From positions 1,357,327 to 1,421,326 of the forward strand of contig JAESIW010000200.1 in NCBI GenBank assembly GCA_016802295.1: a stretch of DNA of 64,000 nucleotides, given 5' to 3'. The notes below the pieces were generated by a model. The model saw only the letters and a program-made list of their open reading frames with translations. It did no database searches and was not told the origin of the DNA. Below, one piece after another: positions 12,501 through 24,191 of this stretch. The DNA comes from Brachionus rotundiformis. Its lineage: Eukaryota; Rotifera; Eurotatoria; Ploima; Brachionidae. The stretch's first letter is position 1; every line of letters starts with the position of its first letter. Position numbers and translations under genes: made by a program.

Positions 12501-15500
12501 CTATTCTGATATTGTCTTAACTTAATTTTATTATTTCAAACTGTTGTAATATCTTAAAGAGATAATTTAATAAACGAGTTAAATTTATAAGAAATAAAGA
12601 AGATTAATCAAACATTAATAATTAAAAAATTTATTTAATTCTTAAAACGATTATTTTTTAAGATAATAAATGAGTTTGAAAATTTAAAACAAAAGCTTAA
12701 AAAACTTCATTAGTCTTCTAGTGGTAAAATTATTAAATTCGTCTCTGACAATTTTTCCATAGTTTTGAAAAAATAAAATCAATGTAAAATATATAGGTCG
12801 ATAGTTCTAAGCATCAAGTTTTTGTCCAATTTTATTTATTGAGTTAGAAGACAGTTTTCCAATGACGATTAGGTAATATATTTTGAACAGAATTGAATGA
12901 ATTTGGTAAAAACATTCATATTGGTAAGGGAAGTGAATTTATAAAATTAAATTAAAAATTTAAGCTTTTTTGATCTAATAAATTATAGCACTCTTTCGAA
13001 AAAATTAATTAATGGTTTTGTGAATGCATCATGGTACAATATTCTGGTTAATTTCCATAAGCTCTGGATAACATTCTAGCAGAAATTGAAGTGCAATTTG
13101 TGGAGATAAGTATCTCAAAGGCGACAGCTGATTCAACAACTTAACATTTAAACATTACTTACTTATAAAAAAAAGCAATTTTTTCTCCAAGCAATTTTTT
13201 TTATGACCATTTCCACAAGAATTAATCAGTTGGTCTTGTCTGATTTTTTATTTGTTCACTTAGGCTTGACCGAAATTTTAAATTATAAAATCATTAGATT
13301 AGATCAAATTTTACACATTACAACACTATACTAAATTAAAATAATTATTTTGACTGAAACTTGAGAAAAAATTCAAAAAATAAATAATTTACATTATCTT
13401 GAATCTTTATTTATTGATTTTGAGAGTTCGAATTATTTTTAAAAAATATTTCAGAATTGTTTTTTAATTAAAATAGAAGAAAACTTAATTAATGAACGTC
13501 CCCAATTGATTTGGAAAATTTTTATCTCTCATATTTTAGGAAATCAACCTTAACAGCTCAATTTCATTCAAATAGTATTTAAAAATTTCCAAAAATGAAT
13601 AATCATAATTTTTCATTCCATTTTACTTAGAGCCAACTATTAAATGCTATATAATTATTGCGATATTAATCAAAATTAATTATTAAATTAATTTTTTTCA
13701 AGTGCTTCAGTTTGTCATCCAAAATATGCCATATCATTCAACCAAAGTGATGATAAACCTTCATATGATTCCAAATATAGAGCTAAACGTCAAGATGAAT
13801 CAAATAAAAACAAAAATAGATGTCATTTGGCCTTAGTTGCTGACCACAAGTTTTACAAAGAAATCGGAAATTCAAATGATAAACTTACAACAGCTTATTT
13901 GGTTGTGTTTTTAAAAATTATTTTAGTAAAAATAAGTAATTATTTAATTTTTAGATGAACATAATAGTATCAGTTAGCAATATTTTTACCAAGACTAAAT
14001 GGATCCTTGATGAAGGGCAGCCAAACTCTAATTATGGCTTTTCTATTGAGAAAATAATTATTCACAAAGAGCCTACAGTTGATGTTTACGACCATTATAA
14101 TAACAAAAATAGTTCTAAAGTTGCCGATAAGATTTTAGATGTATTTTGAATTAAAAAATTAACAGTTCAGTTTGAAAGAGTTTAAATTACACAAATGTGT
14201 TTAATTTAGATTAAAATTTTAATGCAAAAATATTTAGAATGAAAAAAATTATTTTTACCGACCTTAAGTTAACTTAATAACATAATTTAAAAACATTTTC
14301 TTTTTGAACTGCACAAACCAAATATCCCAAACTAAATAAAAATTAAAACTTATTTTTAATTAGCTTTTTGGCAAAGAGGATTGGTCAAATTATTGTTTGG
14401 CTCATTTGTTTACTTATCAGACATTTGAAAACAGTGTACTTGGTCTTGGTTATGTCAGTTCACCATTACCATATTCAGCCGGTGGTATTTGCTCAATGAC
14501 AAGTTTTTTTAAGGGAAAAGCTTTTAGTGTAAACACAGGTCTTAGTAGTTACAAGAGCATATCGAACAAACAAGGACGATTACTTCAAAAAGAAGCAGAG
14601 CTAGTCACAGCTCATGGTAATATTTGTTCTTTGGGATAAAAGAAAAGTTTTTAATTAAATAAAAAGAATTCGGTCATAATTGGGGTTCCGAACATGATCC
14701 AATAAAGCCAGAATGCGCACCAAGTCCTAGTGAGGGAGGAAATTATCTTATGTATACTTATGCAAATAGTGGTAATGAAAAAAATAACATGGTATATACT
14801 AAAATTTAAATTAAAAACTTATTAATTAATAAATAATTCAAATTTTTAAAGCACTTTTCACCTTGTTCCATTAACTGGATAAGCCAAATTCTAAAGAGTT
14901 CAAAAAAAGACTGTTTCAAACAAGAAGCTTCAGGATATTGTGGTAATGACCGAATTGAAGTTGGTGAAGAGTGTGACGGAGGCTTCAAAGGTCGTCAAGG
15001 CTTAGATAAATGTTGTGAGTATAATTGTCGACTAAAACCTGGCGCTCAATGCAGTGATAGCAATCACTATTGCTGCTATAATTGTAGAATAGCTCCGGCA
15101 AACTATTCCTGTTACTCTAGTCCAAATTATTTTGAATGCTTTTATGAGACCAGTTTTTGCGACGGAATTAGCAAAAACTGTCCATCACCCAAACCAAAAC
15201 CCAAAAATACCCCTTGTAATTCGTATGATTTTGGAAAATGTAATGAAAATGGACATTGTAATTCATTGTGTAAGCAATTGGATGATTCATTAGATGAATG
15301 CAAATGTAAGGACTCTAGCCAAAGGTGTATGCTGTGTTGCAGAAATGTATTTGATAATGGGGAATGCAAGCCAGTTCACAATATTTTTTCCAAAATTTAT
15401 AATTCACCTCTTTATCTAACAGACGGAAGAGCTTGCTTTGATGGAATTTGTGAAAAAGTATTGCTAAAATAAAACTAAAAGGATTCTTAAATTTTTATAA

Positions 15501-15885
15501 AATCAATAGAATATATGCGTTCCTAAAGTAAAGGATCATATTAGTAGATTTTGGAAAGTTATACAAAAAGGATCAATCAACTCCTTCAGTAATCGACAAT
15601 AATCATTTATTAATTTTTTTATAATTTTTTATTTAAGTCAAATTTATGAAAAGAAACATTGTTGCCTCAGTTATAATTATTACTCTTTTTATATGGGTTT
15701 TAATAAGTTGCTTAATACACTTTTTTTTCGTAAGATTAAAATGATTCAAATTTTAATTGAAGAATATTTTGTGTTTTAAGGACAAAAAAGTCAGATCCGA
15801 ACGTAGACTAAAAATTAGCCGAGAACAAAAAAAATATAATTTAGACAATGATGAAATTATTAATTTAAATATTCAGGATGAATAA
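9599..15885 (+). CDS. ADAM17: ADAM17/TACE-type membrane metalloprotease (sheddase)
   Basis: Ten exons (9599-9659, 9720-10242, 13703-13901, 13955-14140, 14364-14616, 14667-14791, 14852-15457, 15510-15588, 15638-15729, 15781-15885) encode about 742 residues. In order: signal peptide (MKSSIIFLIYLFHLNALVYA); prodomain with a possible cysteine switch (VCHPK); furin-type site RAKR; metalloprotease domain beginning CHLALVADHKFY; zinc site HEFGHNWGSEH, split by an intron after the first His, with a downstream Met-turn (YLMY); Cys-rich disintegrin and membrane-proximal region; a short stalk (ISRFWKVIQKGSINSF); one transmembrane helix; and a basic cytoplasmic tail. CLAHLFTYQ, the stalk and the HDP after the zinc site match ADAM17 better than ADAM10. 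It probably releases EGF-, TNF- or Notch-type ectodomains at the cell surface. Stopping at 15472 would lose the stalk and helix, so the extra three exons are preferred. Intron 2 is 3.46 kb, against about 50 to 220 bp for the others. Confidence 0.92.
10900..12100 (-). mobile_element. Decayed non-LTR retrotransposon (LINE) remnant inside ADAM17 intron 2
   Basis: On the minus strand, around 11047-11150, a frame reads ELRLLTISNRLFELSERYIR. This resembles the C-terminal region after the reverse transcriptase of Jockey-like LINEs (short polar helix, then LLTISNR and LSERYI). Just downstream in another frame is GFESRFIDYPTSLC. Toward higher coordinates, fragments such as FNFKKSLTKLFTHIFRK continue with several stops and frame changes. 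The stretch is also visibly less AT-rich than the surrounding intron. It is inactive. Limits are approximate and the clade is not certain. Confidence 0.45.
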
Positions 15886-16668
15886 GTGGTAAGCTTTTTG
15901 GGAATTTTTCTAAAAATATTAAAATCTGTATACATGATCTTAACAAGAATTTTTTTTCAATTAATTTTATTCAATATTTAATTATTTTCATTATTTGAAA
16001 AAAAATTTGCAAATAAATTATTAGTTATGGTTGAAAATCTTAATTTAATATGTTTATCATTTATAAAAGATAATAGAAAAGCTCCCTCCAATTACTGATT
16101 GATTTTAATTTTATTTTTCAAAAACAAATTAATAATTGAATATATTTTAAATTTTTATCTGATTTTAGGCAAATGAACTGATGTTTGGCAAAAAAAAGAA
16201 TCTATGAATTAAAGAGATTATCTAAATCAATGCAGTATTGAGAAATTTATTAAATTTTTTATAATTAATTAAAATCTATTCCATTTTTTATTTTTTATAT
16301 CTTGTTTTTCGTACTCTCTTATTTGTTGATTTTTATCAAAAAAAATTAAAAATAATTCATTTGTACAATCATGGTATAATTTGAAAAAAAATAATTTTCT
16401 ATAACCAAGCTATACACAATAACAATTCTTTTTAACTCGTCTGATCCGCACAAACTATCAACTTACCAACATTTACATCAAAGCAAAACAAAGTTATCAA
16501 AACAAATCAAAATAAATACTGTGTTAATTTTTTTTTCTAATAAAATTTTCAAAAAAATTTAATTTTAGACCACCTGTTTTTTTATTAAATGTTAGGATTT
16601 ATCACCTAGCTGATATTTTTTAAAGAATTTATTTAAAATTTTTAGCCAGAAATTTAGATCTTTTGACC
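15886..16668. other. Intergenic: ADAM17 3' flank and HDAC 5' region
   Basis: No coding exon seen. Two stretches look like splice acceptors in a 5'-UTR context (ttttag at about 16563-16568 and tttttag at about 16639-16645), so the HDAC transcript may have non-coding 5' exons. The span otherwise contains T-rich and A-rich runs and AATAAA-like signals for ADAM17. Confidence 0.4.
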
Positions 16669-18207
16669 ATGTTGAGTTCAAGTCTGCCAGCTAGTAGTGC
16701 CCTAGGCCAAACGACCAAACGCCGAGTATGCTACTATTACGACAATCAAATTGGAAATTACTATTATGGACAAGGTCATCCAATGAAACCACACCGTATC
16801 CGCATGACCCATAACTTGGTTCTTAATTACGGCCTTTATCGTAAAATGGAAATTTACCGCCCTCATCGTGCTTCCTTTGAAGATATGACCAAGTTTCACA
16901 GCGATGAATACATCCGCTTTTTAAAAAATATTCACCCAGACAATATCAGTGACTACAACAAGCTAATGTCCAGATTCAATGTCGGCGAAGACTGTCCAGT
17001 ATTTGATGGTCTGTACGAATTTTGCTCAATCAGCTCTGGAGGTTCGGTTGCTGGTGCCATCAAGCTTAACAAACAAGCAACAGATATAGCCATTAATTGG
17101 GGCGGTGGTCTTCATCATGCCAAAAAGAGTGAAGCTTCTGGATTTTGTTATGTAAATGACATTGTTTTGGCCATTCTTGAACTGCTCAAGTATCACCAGA
17201 GAGTGTTGTATATAGACATTGATGTTCACCATGGTGATGGTGTTGAGGAAGCCTTCTACACCACTGATCGAGTCATGACTGTGTCTTTCCACAAATATGG
17301 TGAATATTTTCCCGGAACAGGAGATCTAAGGGACATTGGAGCCGGTAAAGGCAAGTATTATGCAGTCAACTTTCCACTTCGAGATGGCATAGATGATGAA
17401 GTGTATCAAACTATATTCGAGCCAGTCATGACCAAGGTAATGGAAATATACAGGCCTAATGCTGTTGTTCTTCAATGTGGTGCTGATTCATTGACTGGTG
17501 ACCGTCTAGGCTGTTTTAATCTGACACTTAAAGGCCATGGTCGATGTGTTGAATTCATGAAGAGCTATAACTTGCCACTGTTGATTCTTGGCGGAGGAGG
17601 ATACACAATCCGTAATGTTGCCAGAGCATGGACTTATGAAACAGCAGTCGCTCTTGGAGTGGAAATTTCCAATGAACTGCCATACAATGACTACTTTGAA
17701 TACTATGGTCCTGACTTTAGATTAAACATTATTCCAAGTAATATGCCCAACCAGAACTCATCGGAATATTTGGACAAAATAAAGTGCAAGTTGCTGGAAA
17801 ATTTGAGAATGATTCCGCATGCACCAGGAGTTCAAATGACCAATATTCCGGACGATGCGATGAATGTTGATGATGGCGAGCAAATGGACGCTGCAGAGGA
17901 TGCTGCGGCTGATAAACGTGGTGGGAGTCGAATTTTAAAGGATAAACGAATCGCCAATGATCAGGACATGAGCGATTCTGATGATGACGAGGATCCAACC
18001 GTGGGAGAAAAAAGAAAGAATAATGAAAATTATAAGTCATTAAATAAGAAGAGATTGAGTGACAAAAAATCAAATGGTGTTCATGCAGATGATGAGAAGG
18101 CTGAGGCACCAAAATTGGAAGAGCCTGGCGAAAAAATTGAGGTCGATCCGGCACCAGTCGAAAAGCCGAGTGAAAACGCTGAAAGCACAGAGGTCAAAGC
18201 TGAATAG
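16669..18207 (+). CDS. HDAC1: Class I histone deacetylase (HDAC1/2 type), intronless
   Basis: A single uninterrupted frame of 512 codons. The ATG at 16669 is preferred over TTG at 16663. The deacetylase core (about residues 15-375) holds all catalytic features: the tandem histidines in GGGLHHAKKSEASGFCYVND, zinc ligands Asp and His in DIDVHHGDGVEEAF, the third zinc Asp in QCGADSLTGDRLG, and the transition-state Tyr in LGGGGYTIRNVARAW. The remaining C-terminus is highly acidic and lysine-rich, as in HDAC1/2, with a DDDED block that resembles the CK2-type acidic tail. It removes acetyl groups from histone lysines in the nucleus in NuRD, Sin3 or CoREST type complexes. Most neighbouring genes are cut by introns every 100-500 bp, but this 1.5-kb CDS has none, and its base composition is less AT-rich. 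This suggests a retrocopy that stayed functional, or lineage-specific intron loss. Confidence 0.96.
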   Translation: MLSSSLPASSALGQTTKRRVCYYYDNQIGNYYYGQGHPMKPHRIRMTHNLVLNYGLYRKMEIYRPHRASFEDMTKFHSDEYIRFLKNIHPDNISDYNKLMSRFNVGEDCPVFDGLYEFCSISSGGSVAGAIKLNKQATDIAINWGGGLHHAKKSEASGFCYVNDIVLAILELLKYHQRVLYIDIDVHHGDGVEEAFYTTDRVMTVSFHKYGEYFPGTGDLRDIGAGKGKYYAVNFPLRDGIDDEVYQTIFEPVMTKVMEIYRPNAVVLQCGADSLTGDRLGCFNLTLKGHGRCVEFMKSYNLPLLILGGGGYTIRNVARAWTYETAVALGVEISNELPYNDYFEYYGPDFRLNIIPSNMPNQNSSEYLDKIKCKLLENLRMIPHAPGVQMTNIPDDAMNVDDGEQMDAAEDAAADKRGGSRILKDKRIANDQDMSDSDDDEDPTVGEKRKNNENYKSLNKKRLSDKKSNGVHADDEKAEAPKLEEPGEKIEVDPAPVEKPSENAESTEVKAE

Positions 18208-18617
18208 AGCTTAATTATTAAAATATTATTCATTATTTTATATGGTCAGTTTATGTAAATCTTTCTAATATTTCCCAAATGGAAATGCATTTGTTTGTTT
18301 TTCAAAAAAAAGATAAAAAAAAAGATATATAAAAATTGTAAATTTGTGTTTAGATTAAAATTCTAACTGACTCTAAATAAATTCGAGATAGATTGTGCTG
18401 GAGATTTTTTAATAATTTTCATCTTAAAATAATTCTAGCTTTTCATTAAACTAAAACATGATTATTGTAAAATAAATTTTTTGTCAATTAAATAATATTT
18501 TTTATCTAATCAAGATGCGAGATTAATTGTGAGTAATATCGCAGAAATACTTTTTTTAATTCGTCATTTAATCAACATCCTTAAGTTTTTGTCTATGATA
18601 TTTTTAAAACTGAATGA
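18208..18617. other. Short intergenic spacer
   Basis: About 400 bp between two plus-strand genes. A CTAAATAAAT motif near 18372 could serve as the HDAC polyadenylation signal. No gene or structured element was recognised. Confidence 0.4.
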
Positions 18618-20758
18618 ATGAGTAAAATAGACCAATATTACAGAAAATTAATGCTGTCCCGCTTTTACCAAGGTGGTTGGGGCTCTTATGAATATCTCAG
18701 CAAGTAATTGTAATTTAATTATTCATCAAAGATAAATAACAAAAATATTCAGATTTTAATATTTTATAAGTCTTAATATTTTGAAAAAAATGTAAAAAAT
18801 TTAAAAAGATAAGATATTTTTCCTAATTAAGTGATTATTTTGAATACCATCATACTTTTAAGGGATGAATTATAACTAGCTTTTAACTAACTAATAAAAT
18901 AAGGTTTAATTAAAGATCTGATCTAATTAAACCAAACATAAACAAAATGTTATATGAAAATAAATTATAATTTATTGATTAATAGTTTTCAAATATTAGT
19001 AAATTATTTTTGAAATAAAAAAAGAAAAAAATAATTTTATTCTTATATCATATTAGGACTTTTTTTTCCTTATTTGCTTCTTGTGGATCGTGGAGTACTT
19101 AATTTATTTGCTTTAACCATTGCTTCCCTTAATATTGGTAAGTTTTTTTGTGATTATTGGCTTCCAAGTTACAGATGATCACCCACACTTCCATTCTGTC
19201 AATTTTTGAAGTTTTAATTGAACCTCTCTGTTGGGTAAACGTGTACCTTTCGTTCTAAGTACATGCCTAAACCATTTATTCTTTAAATTTTAGGAGAAAT
19301 AGAAAAAAAATCGATTTGGCTAAAATTATTTTTTATTTAAGAATTGTTAAATATCGAAGAAACATAGTCGGTCGTAGAGAAACATGTGACCAATTTTTGA
19401 GAAATGATTTTCCAATTAAATTAGAAAAAGTATTATCAATTTTTTTCAGATTGTTAAATTATCAACTATAATTTATATTGATTAAGGAAATAAAGCTAAA
19501 AGAAAGTACTATATTAGAGGGAAGTTTTGTAAGCCCGTTTACTCATTTGATACCCGAGTTGATGCCAGAAGAAATAAGAAACTGCAGGTTGGAAAAAAGA
19601 TAGTTTATTCTAAATATGGATTAAGATCTAATTTAAGATTTCAGTTTTTAATACCAAAAAATTGGAACACCCGTCACAAGCCTGTAGTGCTGCATTTCGC
19701 AGGTACAGGTGATCATAAATTTTGGCGGAGACGTGTTTTTTTGGCAAATCCACTTTTGGAACAAAATAAAGTAGCATCCTTAATCATTGAGAATCCGTTT
19801 TACGGATTAAGAAAACCAAAAAATCAAGAGTACAATTTTCCTCATTTTAAAATTTTTATTTAGATTTAAAATTTTAAAGTCGTTCAAATCTGATTTATGT
19901 CAGAGACCTGTTTGTAATGGGAGGATGTTTGGTTACAGAGGGAGCAGTGTTAATGCGATGGTGTGAAAAAAATGGCTTTGGACCTTTTATTCTAACAGGG
20001 CTTTCGATGGGGGGACATGTAAATATTATAAGAGATAGTTTTTTAAATTAATGATAACATGTAAAAACTAAGATGGCCTCTTTAACATCTACTGTTTGGC
20101 CAAAGCCTGTTGGTGTAGTTCCTTGTTTAAGTTGGTCAACTGCGGCAACTGTATTTACCCGAGGAGTCCTTAGTAAAGCAGTCGATTGGCAAAATTTGGA
20201 AAGGGACTATTTTTCTGATTCAAATTACCGCGATCTCAAGGAAAATTTAAAATGGCTCCATGCCGAAGAAAATAAAGAACGAAAGCGGAAAAAAATTTCC
20301 TCTTTCATTCCCGAATCAAACATAGATTACAACACATTGACAAATTTTAACTACAATGATGAACGAAAAAAGATAAAAATGGAAATTGTTGAGTTTATGC
20401 ATGTTTTGATGGATGAGTGCACTCATTTGGTTAATTACGATGTTCCAATAGATACTAGTTTAATAAATGTGGTAGCTGCAAAAGACGATGCCTATGTTCT
20501 TAGAGATGGTGTTAACAGTATTGAGTCAATTTGGCCAGGTAATTTTGTTTCATAAATTCAAAAGAATGATAAATTTTTTTGTAGGAAGTCGAGTGGAATA
20601 TGTAGAGAGAGGGCATGTATCAGCATTTGTTTTGTCTCTGGCCACTTTTAGGTATACTTGGTTATTTGAAAAAATTTAACAGTCTAAAATAAATATAAAG
20701 GAATTCTATTATGGATACAATGAACAAGATGATAGAAAAACACTATTCATTTAGTTAG
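18618..20758 (+). CDS. ABHD18: Alpha/beta-hydrolase domain protein ABHD18 (C4orf29 family)
   Basis: Eight exons (18618-18703, 19342-19429, 19487-19587, 19638-19829, 19880-20018, 20073-20538, 20585-20651, 20701-20758) encode about 398 residues. The N-terminus (YYRKLMLSRFYQGGWG) and following blocks track the human family member: FVSPFTHLIPELMPEE, RFQFLIPKNW, HFAGTGDHKFWRRR, ENPFYGLRKPKNQ, RDLFVMGG. The nucleophile elbow is GLSMGGHMASL (G-X-S-X-G). DECTHLVNYDVPID and VVAAKDDAYV supply the likely acid region, and ERGHVSAFV the likely catalytic His. A predicted serine hydrolase of poorly characterised substrate; vertebrate homologues are annotated as secreted or mitochondrial. The insert between the nucleophile and acid regions is shorter than in human. 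Intron 1 (638 bp) is far longer than the others and holds a LINE-like remnant. Confidence 0.9.
19080..19280 (-). mobile_element. Possible LINE C-terminal remnant inside ABHD18 intron 1
   Basis: Read on the minus strand from about 19280, the sequence gives KWFRHVLRTKGTRLPNRE, then after a stop ITKKLTNIKGSNG. This resembles the W-GHVLRM-x-RLPK block followed by a short helical region near the C-terminus of many animal LINE ORFs. Only about 60 residues are recognisable, with several stops, so it is a dead fragment. Confidence 0.4.
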
Positions 20759-21681
20759 GATATAATTTGTTTATATTAGATTTTTAATTATTTGTGCTTA
20801 ATTAATTTTAATCCGTATTTTAAATAAATAAAATGTAAATTATAAAAATTTGAATTAATAATTCTGAAATTTTTGATTAAGAATCAAATATGAACTGTAT
20901 TTTTATTTAAAATTTTTCTTTTTTTTTATATAAATATATTTTATCTATTATCCTTACTTTTTTCTAAATAAAATTTTGTTTTATTTGAAATAATTTTATC
21001 TTTTAAACAAAGAAAATACTTCAATCGAACAATTGATATTAAATATCTGAAATAATTCTTTATCAATTTAAGAAAGATTTCTACTGAAAAAAAAAAAACT
21101 TATTCAAAAACTGATTTTTACTTAAAAGTGGTAAAAAGATCAATATTTTTTTAATCTTTTCAAAATCTAATATGTAATTTTTACTTACAATATAAAATTA
21201 CTCGTTCCTAGCAATAAATTTTTACAAAAAAATAATCTTATTCTTATCAATTGAATCTTTTAAGTGTGATAAAATGAGAACTTCTTTAAAACAAATTTTA
21301 GTAAAAAATTACATTTTTGAGTAATTTTTAAAAACGTTTCTTTAGAAAAGGCTTTCATTTTTGTCTTACCTGAATTAACTTAATTGACAAATAGATATAA
21401 AAATAGCTCAAAATAAAAAAGGGTGTATCGAGGAAACATCAATTGAATTATATTTACATATTTTAAGTCTTTTAGTTAATATTATTTATTAATTTAAATC
21501 CTTTTTTCAATGAAATAGCCATTTCAATTAAATTTTTTCAGATAAATATATATAGTCAAATATTTTTTTAATTGATTAATTAAATATTTAGAAAATTTTT
21601 TCGTTTTTTATTATTAAACTTATATTTAAATAAAAATCAAAATATAACAATCAATTAAATACAAATTTTCATAACAATCTC
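20759..21681. other. Convergent intergenic spacer
   Basis: About 0.9 kb between the 3' ends of ABHD18 (+) and the innexin (-). It is very AT-rich, with AATAAA-type motifs near both ends (for example aataaataaaatg at about 20823). No gene seen. Confidence 0.5.
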
Positions 21682-24191
21682 TTAAATATTGTATCTACTC
21701 GAAGCAATTCTCTTTGTTTGAGGTGTTTGTTTCACATTTTTGAAATGCATCTCGACATTTTCATCAATCGATTGTTTTTGGTAAACCCTTCTTGCTTTAC
21801 TTTGTTGATTCAGATTAATGGTTTTTTTCTCTTTGAACATTTTAGATATTAAATTTGATTGTTTGGATGAGTTGTCTGGTCGCGAGGTCTTTTTCTGATC
21901 TAATTGATTCTCACCATACTTTTCAACTTAAAATATCAAAAATTTGAAAATTTCCTAAATTTTGATTAAAAAATTTAATACTTAATTGCATCCACTGAGG
22001 CAATGAGTGCTGTTTACATAAAAATAACTTCCACAAATTGTGCAATACTTGAGTGCAAACAAAGTCACCTGAATTTGATCCAATCATTCGGATCATAAAC
22101 ATTCCATCTGGTTCCAAATAGTCATAAACAAATGACTTGTAATTTTCGACGCAAAATGAGGATGTGGTCATTTGAGAGTCAAAATCCTCCAAAATATTTG
22201 AAGTAGACACATTCGATAAATTGTCTTCGAATGTATCAGCAGTTCTTTTTTTCCGGCGCTTGAGCTTCATAGATCCTTTGCTGTCAAATCCCAAATTAGA
22301 GGGAATATTTGGAAAAATTGGCTTTTCAAAGTGCGAGGGACTCAAATATCTACGATCTTCTTTTTCATCATCAAAAAGATAATCTTCGCTTCTTTCATGA
22401 ATTATCTGAGGCTCCTTATGCAAAAATTCATTAGGAACAACTGACTGTTGATAAGTGACCTTTTTTCCTCCTTTTTTTTTCAGCTTGGAATTCTCCACAA
22501 GTCGAATCCTCATTAGTTTTATTCTTCTGATGGCATAATTATACTGATTGATTGGTATAAATCTATATATCCAAATAAACAGCGCACTGGTATTAATAAT
22601 CAACAGAGCAAGATACCAAAACCACAGGAAAGTAAATATTTGCTGATTGAATAGATTTATTGGTAGAACGCACTGGACGTTGTATTCATGACTAAAATTT
22701 TTCAAGCCTAGCTCACGTACCTGAAACTTGCACATGGTTACTCTAGGAAAATACTCGGAATCTGCATAGCCTTTGCCTTGAATAATGTCGCGAAATATAG
22801 AGGCTCCGTATATATAATAATTGCGTCCAAGAAGAATACTAATTAGAAAAAGTTGACCTACACAGTTAAGTATGTACAAGAGCTTTACGAATAGATAGAG
22901 AATAATTAAGTAGTTTCCAAGGAATTTGCCGAACATAAAACAGGTTAATGCCATCATTCTACTGATTATGTTCATGTGACGGCTAGAGCGCTGTCGCCGA
23001 GGGTCGTCCACATATTGATCTATTGTGCCTATCATGTATTCCATCATTTTGCGGTTTTTTTCCAATTTACTCACACTTTTGAAGTCATGTGAAGCTTCTA
23101 CTATATCCTTTAATGACGAAAAATGTTAGTTAATTATTTTTTTTTTAAGTTTTTTTTATAAATATACCTTTATGTCAATGCCTGAGCGTAGACTTAGGGT
23201 TCGCCTTAAAATTGGCAATAATTATGATAGAATTCATTTTTAGACCAAGAAACCAAAAAATTCAATTTAAATATTTTATTAAATTAGTTTTTTTATTTAG
23301 TCAAAAGCCATTATTAAAAGAATTAATCTATTTTCGAGTTTATAAATTCAAATCAAATATTTTCTTTGTCAATTGTCAATTTGTTTATTTAAAAATAAAA
23401 ATTCAATTAATTATGTCATTTTTTCAATCATTTTGTTTTATTAGCACCAAGTCTATGATAAGTTTTTCGCGAACTTTTTTTTAAAGGAATTGATTAATTT
23501 TTCCTATAATATTTTTTTTAATCGAAAATAAAGATTACCTGAAAATTTCAATTATTTTTTTTGTTAATATTTCCAGTTATTATGAAAAAGAGAAAAAACA
23601 CAAAAAAATACATTTTGCTACTAATACATTAATGTAAAAAATGATCTATAGAAATTTAAAAATTGATTAATTCTTTTAATTAGTTTTCCTTAAGCATTAA
23701 ATAATTATTTCTACTAGATGTAAACTAAATATTATGTGATTGAATGGTCCAGGTTTAATTAATACTTGCCATATAATCCGGGGTAGATAAAACAACAAAG
23801 ACAAAAATAATAAGATGTAAGCCACCCATTGATAATATCTAAGTTCTGTATATCTCCTTTCTGTTTCGTTCTCTGGAATTTGTTTATCAAATGGGATATA
23901 ATAAGTATTGGTAATCCAGCACACTAAATTTGTGTATTCTTCAAAATTTTTTGAAAACAAAGCTGGAACCCAACAATTTATCTTGGAAAATAATTAAAAT
24001 TTGATTCTTTTTTTAAAAAACAAACTTACCTGATTGTGGCCGAAGTGTTTGTTGGTGACTATGAATGCAAATACCACAAGAATCGCCACTGTGTATTTGT
24101 AGTTTAATCGGTCAGCAAAGTCGTCATCGCTTGCGCTTGATCCGAAAAAGCCCAAGAGCGGAATGCGCCTGGATATAGCCAGCAAATCCAT
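21682..24191 (-). CDS. Innexin (invertebrate gap-junction channel protein)
   Basis: Five exons (24191-24030, 23981-23770, 23204-23168, 23107-22018, 21926-21682) encode about 581 residues. The protein starts MDLLAISRRIPLLGFFG and has DDFADRLNYKYTVAIL into TM1. The first extracellular loop has conserved cysteines and YTNLVCWITNTYYIP, the innexin signature; TM2 includes the YYQWVAYILL motif. A second extracellular loop has two cysteines (MCKF and VQCVLPINLFN) flanked by TM3 and TM4. The cytoplasmic tail is long, Lys/Arg and Ser rich, with the typical FVYDYLEPDGMFMIRMI block. Innexin hexamers or octamers form gap junctions or hemichannels. Exon 2 appears to end at a GC donor (gcaagt), which restores LPRIIW-RTLSLRSGIDIK; a GT donor three bases on breaks the frame. 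The about 200-residue tail is longer than in many innexins. Confidence 0.9.

Noticed and set aside
14852..15472. ADAM17-like protein as a secreted form ending at 15472
   Set aside because: A phase-compatible intron leads to exons for the conserved stalk, membrane helix and tail.
9599..15885. Assignment as ADAM10/Kuzbanian
   Set aside because: CLAHLFTYQ, the stalk SINSF and the zinc-site context fit ADAM17 better.
17729..18154. 141-codon minus-strand frame in HDAC
   Set aside because: Antisense shadow of the acidic tail and core; no family resemblance.
23212..23484. 90-codon plus-strand frame inside innexin intron 2
   Set aside because: Low-complexity AT-rich translation opposite a well-supported gene.
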